This document shows, piece after piece, positions 24,827 through 28,209 of a DNA stretch of 28,209 nt. Numbering within the stretch: position 1 is the first letter of the stretch; every line of letters begins with the position of its first letter. Source of the DNA: Ignavibacteria bacterium UBA6688 (lineage in GTDB: Bacteria; Bacteroidota; Ignavibacteria; UBA10030); assembly GCA_002454845.1 (NCBI GenBank), contig DKJQ01000380.1, positions 1 to 28,209 on the forward strand, written 5' to 3'. Under the pieces are notes generated by a model. That model saw only the letters and a list, made by a program, of their open reading frames with translations. It ran no database searches and was not told where the DNA came from. The position numbers and the translations under genes are program-made.

Positions 24827-24868
24827 AACTGAAGGCAAATGAGTAGGATGCTGACGCATCCTTCAGTT
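24827..24868. terminator. Hairpin between convergent phoH and mazG
   Basis: Arms aactgaagg (24827-24835) and ccttcagtt (24860-24868) are perfect complements. An inner ggatgc...gcatcc hairpin overlaps them as a competing fold. The site is placed between the stop codons of two convergent genes and could end both transcripts. There is only a short TAATAT after it on the + strand, so terminator strength is uncertain. Confidence 0.45.
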
Positions 24869-24916
24869 AATATGCCTCCGGCTCCGGGGGGGAAGAGGTG
24901 GGGAGGGAACGGAATC

Positions 24917-25699
24917 CTACGAGTTTTTCCCGGCCTTTTTCCCGGCGTTCCAGAGTTCGTCCATTTCCTCGAGGGTTGAATCCTCGACACGCTTCCCGCG
25001 CCCCACCAACTCCTGCTCGAGAGCCCGGAACCGGCGTATGAACTTCTCCGTGGACCTGCGGAGGGCGTTTTCGGGGTTGATGTTGAGGAACCGGGAGTAA
25101 TTGACGAGCGCAAACAGGAGATCACCGAATTCTTCCTCCGTCTCATCCACCCGACCGTTGTGTTCGGCCTGCTGCAATTCGTCGATTTCCTCCTGCACTT
25201 TTTCCCACACGGGGCCTTTCTCCTTCCAATCGAAACCGACCTTCGAGGCCTTCTCCTGAAGCCGGTGCGCCCGAAGGAGGGAAGGGAGCTCTTTCGGGAC
25301 CCCCTCCATCAGGGAGTTCCTTCCTTCGCTCATTTTGATTTTTTCCCAGTTCACCTTCACCTCCCGGGCATTCTCGACCGCGATACCGCCGAAGACATGC
25401 GGGTGTCGTCGGATGAGCTTCTCCATCGAACTTTGCAGCACAGCGTCCATGTCGAACGCCTTTTTCTCCTCCGCCATGACGGCATGGAGGGCAACATGGA
25501 GCAACAGGTCGCCCAACTCCTTCTTCAACTCTCCCAGGTCGTTTTCATCGATGGCTTCCACAACCTCGTATGCTTCCTCGATGAGACTATGACGGATGGA
25601 TTGATGGGTCTGTTCCCGATCCCAAGGACACTCCTTTCTCAGGCGTCGGACCACGGCCATATATTCCAAAAAAAGTTTGTCGGTTTTCCGTTCCTTCAC
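24917..25699 (-). CDS. mazG: Nucleoside triphosphate pyrophosphohydrolase MazG
   Basis: 260 residues, the length of E. coli MazG (263). It hydrolyses (d)NTPs to NMP and PPi, cleansing the pool. Two MazG domains are seen: the first has HSLIEEAYEVVEAID (38-51) with EELGDLL-like ELGDLL (61-66), and the second has VQEEIDELQQAE (167-178) with EEEFGDLLFALVNY (187-200). Metal-binding Glu/Asp positions are present in both. The start is the GTG at 25699 preceded by AGGAGGA; a promoter is just upstream. It is convergent with phoH and divergent from tRNA-Ala. Confidence 0.95.
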   Translation of the reverse strand: MKERKTDKLFLEYMAVVRRLRKECPWDREQTHQSIRHSLIEEAYEVVEAIDENDLGELKKELGDLLLHVALHAVMAEEKKAFDMDAVLQSSMEKLIRRHPHVFGGIAVENAREVKVNWEKIKMSEGRNSLMEGVPKELPSLLRAHRLQEKASKVGFDWKEKGPVWEKVQEEIDELQQAEHNGRVDETEEEFGDLLFALVNYSRFLNINPENALRRSTEKFIRRFRALEQELVGRGKRVEDSTLEEMDELWNAGKKAGKNS

Positions 25700-25723
25700 G
25701 GTGTCCTCCTGTTTTGACGAGCA

Positions 25724-25752
25724 ATCTTACAGAAAAGTCGATGGAGAAGCAA
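25724..25752 (-). promoter_or_regulatory. Sigma70-type promoter of mazG
   Basis: On the - strand, TTGCTT (25752-25747), 17 bases, TAAGAT (25729-25724). Transcription would begin near 25717, leaving a short leader of about 18 bases that carries the ribosome site AGGAGGA. Confidence 0.6.
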
Positions 25753-25799
25753 CCAGCCCAAGGGTTCGATGATGTTCCGACATCGGGGAAAACTTCCCG

Positions 25800-25828
25800 T
25801 TGTGTTTTTTCCACTTTATCGTTACCTT
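25800..25828 (+). promoter_or_regulatory. Candidate promoter of tRNA-Ala
   Basis: TTGTGT (25800-25805), 17-base spacer, TACCTT (25823-25828). Start near 25835, 19 bases before the mature tRNA. The -10 match is only fair, but spacing and position fit a tRNA promoter. Confidence 0.4.
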
Positions 25829-25853
25829 GGAAACAGGTTGCCAGACGTACCGA

Positions 25854-25926
25854 GGGGCTGTAGCTCAGCTGGGAGAGCGCTTCGTTCGCAACGAAGAGGT
25901 CGGGAGTTCGATCCTCCTCAGCTCCA
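25854..25926 (+). tRNA. tRNA-Ala (anticodon CGC)
   Basis: The full cloverleaf folds: acceptor ggggctg/cagctcc with the alanine-identity G3-U70 pair, D-arm gctc...gagc, anticodon arm cttcg-TTCGCAA-cgaag, variable aggtc and T-arm gggag-ttcgatc-ctcct. The anticodon is CGC (25887-25889), reading GCG alanine codons. The discriminator is A25926. The next bases are CGC, so the CCA end is not encoded and must be added after transcription. Length is 73. Confidence 0.97.
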
Positions 25927-26080
25927 CGCAGCGAGATAATTCAAGGTTCATAGGCGGGAAAGCAGTGGTTTTTTCGGTCCCCCGGCAGAGGCTCACCGGG
26001 AGGGCATTGTTGCTCACGGAACCGCATGAACCGGAAGTTGTGAATGACGGGAGTGTTTTGTTTGAATTCATTACTGAGTA

Positions 26081-26188
26081 CAGAGGTCAAGTCCTGCGCA
26101 ACAAGGCGTTGCTCAACCCCGCCAGGTCCGGAAGGAAGCAACGGTCGGCAAAGAGTCTCGTGTGACGCAGGGTCGCTTGACCTCTTTG
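26081..26188 (+). ncRNA. ffs: Signal recognition particle RNA, bacterial small type
   Basis: The SRP domain IV signature ccaggtccggaaggaagcaa (26122-26141), with its GGAA tetraloop and bulge, is complete. Outer pairs cagaggtcaag (26081-26091) with cttgacctctttg (26176-26188), and tcctgcg with cgcaggg, close the hairpin. The total of about 108 bases fits the small SRP RNA. It guides Ffh to signal peptides and docks to FtsY. A T-rich run (tttgtattttt) follows, suited to termination. It is 154 bases after tRNA-Ala. Ends are estimated from pairing. Confidence 0.95.
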
Positions 26189-26518
26189 TATTTTTGGCGC
26201 ACCGTTCGGGCGCATCATTGTAAGGCCTCTTCGTTGGCCGGCTCCCCCGAAATGTCGGGACGAGCGAAAAACGAACCATAATTACCATGGTTCTCATTTC
26301 CATCATACTTTTTTTCGCAACCATCAGCCTTGCGCGTCCGGGGATGCTGTTACCCGTATCCCGTCGGAATCAGGAAGCGCCGCGCTTTGGTCGATATGGA
26401 CATGCACACCTCCAAGTGTATTCCCCCGGCATCACGCTGCGGGGGGAATGTCCAGGGTCGTCCGGAGCGATATGTTCGCCTTCCTTCGTGTGGAGTCTGA
26501 GGTGGAGCATCGACCTCT
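26189..26518 (+). other. Long leader before the RNase G-like gene, no gene seen
   Basis: 330 bases without a convincing gene. Visible structures are aaccat...atggtt (26274-26279/26287-26292) and attccccc...gggggaat (26420-26427/26442-26449) with a 14-base loop. A 96-codon frame from 26287 overlaps the RNase gene out of frame and lacks a ribosome site. No promoter matching those elsewhere in the window was found. E. coli RNase E regulates itself through a structured 5' leader, so a regulatory role is conceivable here. Confidence 0.5.
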
Positions 26519-28209
26519 ATGAAAAAAGACATTATCATCAACTCGACGGCGAACGAGCACCGGATCGCCATTCTTGAAGACGGCAAGCTTGCCGAGCTGT
26601 TTGTTGAAACTCCGGGGAAGGAGCGCATGGTCGGGGATATCTACTTTGGCAAGGTTGCCAAGGTCATGCCCGGCATTCGCGCTGCCTTCATCGACGTAGG
26701 TTTGCAGCAGGACGCCTTCCTCCATTTTTCCGATATTGGTTCATCCCTGTCAGAGTACAACGCCCTGTTTGATGAAGAGGACGACGATGAGGACTCCCCT
26801 GAAGAGTCCGTCCCGGCCACGCATGTCCCCGGACTGGGGGGCGGTGCCGCAGTTCCGGATGTTGAGAAACGGAGAGGAGCTCCGCCAAACGGCAGTCGTG
26901 ACCGTGGTGAGCGTCGAGGGCCGGATATCAATCTCGAAAAGGGTCAGGAGATTCTCGTCCAGATCACAAAGGAACCCATCGGGAAGAAAGGTGTCCGCGT
27001 GACATCGGAGATTTCCCTCCCTGGCCGGTTTCTCGTTCTCCTTCCGTTCGACGGAAAGATCGGCGTGTCCAAGAAGTTGGTCGATTACAAGGAGAAACGA
27101 CGCTTGCGCAAGGTCGTTCGGTCTATTCTTCCTGAGGGTTTCGGCGCTATCATCCGAACAGTCGCGGAGGGAAAAGAAGATGCCCTCATCAAGCAGGACC
27201 TCGAGGAACAAATCCGGGTCTGGCGCACCATCGAAAAAGCGGTCAAGACCGAGACTGCTCCGGCGCTGGTCTATAAAGACATGACGACGACCTCGAGCGT
27301 CATCCGTGATCTTTTCGGCGACAAGGTTGAGCACGTCGTGGTCGATGACAGGAAACTGATCAAGGAGATCAAGGCGTACGTTCAATGGATGTCCCCCGAT
27401 ATGCTCGACCGGGTTGAGCTCTACAAGAGCAGGGAACCGATTTTCGATAAGTACGGGGTGGAAAAGGACATCCAGGCGCTGATGAGCAAGAAGGTATGGC
27501 TCAAAAGTGGAGGATATGTTATTATTGAGAAGACGGAAGCGATGACCGTGATCGATGTGAACAGCGGTCGTTATGCAGCGAAGCGCGAACAGGAACTCAA
27601 TTCCCTGCGTACGAATCTCGAAGCGTCGCGGGAAATTTGCCGGCAGCTTCGCTTGCGCGATATCGGCGGCATTATCGTCATCGATTTCATCGACCTGGAT
27701 GACGAAAAGAACAAGAAGAAAGTGTACGATGAGATGAAGAAGGAGCTGCGGAAGGAGCGGGCGTTCCTGCGCAACGTCCTGAATGCCACGCCGAGCCTGA
27801 TCTTCGTGAAGGACTGGGACGGGCGCTTCGTTCTCGGAAACGACGCCTTGAGCCGCACCTACGGAGCCGTGGTCGCCGACCTCGTCGGAAAGACCGACGC
27901 GGATTTCAATTCCGACGCCGCCGAGGTCGAGCACTTTCTCCGCGATGACCAGGCGGTCATGACCACCCGGATCGAGAAGCACATCCTCGAGGAACCCGTG
28001 ACGGGCACCGACGGAGAGACCCGGTGGTTCAGCACGGTGAAGGTGCCGCTGATCGACGAGGACGGGAGCTGCAACAAGGTGCTGGGCGTCGCGACCGACA
28101 TCACGGCGCGCAAGCGCGCGGAAGAGGCGCTCCGGGAGGCGGACCGGAGCAAGGACAGGTTCCTCGCGGTCCTCTCGCACGAGCTTCGCAATCCGCTCGC
28201 GCCCATCCG
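26519..28209 (+). CDS. RNase E/G-family N-terminal part joined in frame to PAS-histidine kinase (3' incomplete)
   Basis: ATG 26519 (GAGGTGGAG upstream) opens a frame of at least 563 codons that runs off the window. Residues 1-414 are RNase E/G: MKKDIIINSTANEHRIAIL, the S1 region VGDIYFGKVAKVMPGIRAAFIDVG with an acidic insertion (about 78-135), and the catalytic core with Asp346 (TVIDVNSG) and Asp389 (GGIIVIDFID), matching the metal-binding aspartates of E. coli RNase E. At ELRKERA (409-415) the RNase sequence stops, before the zinc-link cysteines. Residues 416-526 are a PAS domain (SLIFVKDWDGRF, VGKTDADF, GVATDIT), followed by a linker and the histidine kinase H-box FLAVLSHELRNPLAP with His554. 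GC3 rises from about 70% to 91% at the join. It is either a true fusion, a recombination, or an assembly chimera. Confidence 0.85.
   Translation, partial: MKKDIIINSTANEHRIAILEDGKLAELFVETPGKERMVGDIYFGKVAKVMPGIRAAFIDVGLQQDAFLHFSDIGSSLSEYNALFDEEDDDEDSPEESVPATHVPGLGGGAAVPDVEKRRGAPPNGSRDRGERRGPDINLEKGQEILVQITKEPIGKKGVRVTSEISLPGRFLVLLPFDGKIGVSKKLVDYKEKRRLRKVVRSILPEGFGAIIRTVAEGKEDALIKQDLEEQIRVWRTIEKAVKTETAPALVYKDMTTTSSVIRDLFGDKVEHVVVDDRKLIKEIKAYVQWMSPDMLDRVELYKSREPIFDKYGVEKDIQALMSKKVWLKSGGYVIIEKTEAMTVIDVNSGRYAAKREQELNSLRTNLEASREICRQLRLRDIGGIIVIDFIDLDDEKNKKKVYDEMKKELRKERAFLRNVLNATPSLIFVKDWDGRFVLGNDALSRTYGAVVADLVGKTDADFNSDAAEVEHFLRDDQAVMTTRIEKHILEEPVTGTDGETRWFSTVKVPLIDEDGSCNKVLGVATDITARKRAEEALREADRSKDRFLAVLSHELRNPLAPI

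Noticed and set aside
25800..26165. 121-codon open frame across tRNA-Ala and the SRP RNA
   Set aside because: It is translated from two clear RNA genes; a protein is not credible.
26287..26577. 96-codon open frame starting with a hydrophobic segment before the RNase gene
   Set aside because: It overlaps the RNase start out of frame, lacks a ribosome site, and after the first 15 residues shows no protein-like pattern.
26750..28180. 476-codon antisense open frame over the RNase/kinase gene
   Set aside because: The sense frame carries recognisable RNase G, PAS and HisKA motifs. The antisense frame carries none. It does cross the join without a stop, which only reflects base composition.
1..28209. 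CRISPR arrays, transposases, integrases, phage genes or toxin-antitoxin pairs
   Set aside because: Looked for direct repeats with spacers and for relevant motifs; none were seen. The tandem tract at 916-984 has units too short and contiguous to be a CRISPR array.

Overview
The window is about 28 kb of bacterial chromosome with moderately high GC. It carries housekeeping genes on the + strand, interrupted by an accessory block of secreted proteins on the - strand. The best guess for the host is a member of the FCB group, close to Ignavibacteriota/Bacteroidota. Three things point there: a type-2 isoleucyl-tRNA synthetase with the GIHH form of the HIGH motif; the gene order ileS - DksA/TraR-like zinc finger - lspA - rluD; and an RNase G homologue with a long acidic insertion in its S1 region. 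Several promoter-like sites are classical sigma70 type (TTGNNN, 17-bp spacer, TANNNT), unlike the divergent promoters of Bacteroidia. This placement is inference; no rRNA is present to settle it.

Layout. 46-6353 (+): purine nucleoside phosphorylase, ileS after a heptamer-repeat spacer, then a tight run of DksA-like protein, lspA and an RluD-family pseudouridine synthase. 6425-10870 (-): six exported proteins, four of them lipoproteins, ending (most upstream) with an aromatic-rich DUF6600-type protein that has a long Arg/Glu tail. 11121-14258 (+): a fibronectin-III lipoprotein, a DUF2238 membrane protein, a 64-residue charged protein and a DUF885 lipoprotein. 14522-16069 (+): guaA behind a good promoter. 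16266-22438 (+): an ABC exporter (ATPase and membrane subunit), a cytosolic TPR protein, an exported TPR plus type-1 periplasmic-binding protein, and radC. 22577-23616 (+): a small coiled-coil lipoprotein and a coiled-coil/LysM protein, between a consensus promoter and a strong terminator. 23751-25699: phoH (+) and mazG (-), convergent. 25854-26188 (+): tRNA-Ala(CGC) and the SRP RNA. 26519-28209 (+): an RNase E/G-family gene.

The outstanding feature is that last gene. After both catalytic aspartates, and before the zinc-link, the RNase frame runs without a stop into a PAS sensor domain and the start of a histidine kinase (H-box His554), and it is still open at the window end. GC3 rises from about 70% (60 codons counted before the join) to about 91% (148 codons counted after). 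Both partners plausibly share the words LRKERA at the join. The sequence fits either a novel RNase-histidine kinase fusion or a chimeric assembly join. I consider the chimera more likely, but it cannot be decided from the sequence.

Functionally, lspA matures lipoproteins, and seven lipobox proteins are encoded in this same window. The LysM/coiled-coil pair and the TPR-PBP protein look like cell-envelope maintenance genes. PNP, GuaA and MazG belong to purine and nucleotide housekeeping; IleRS, RluD, tRNA-Ala, the SRP RNA and RNase G serve translation, export and RNA processing.
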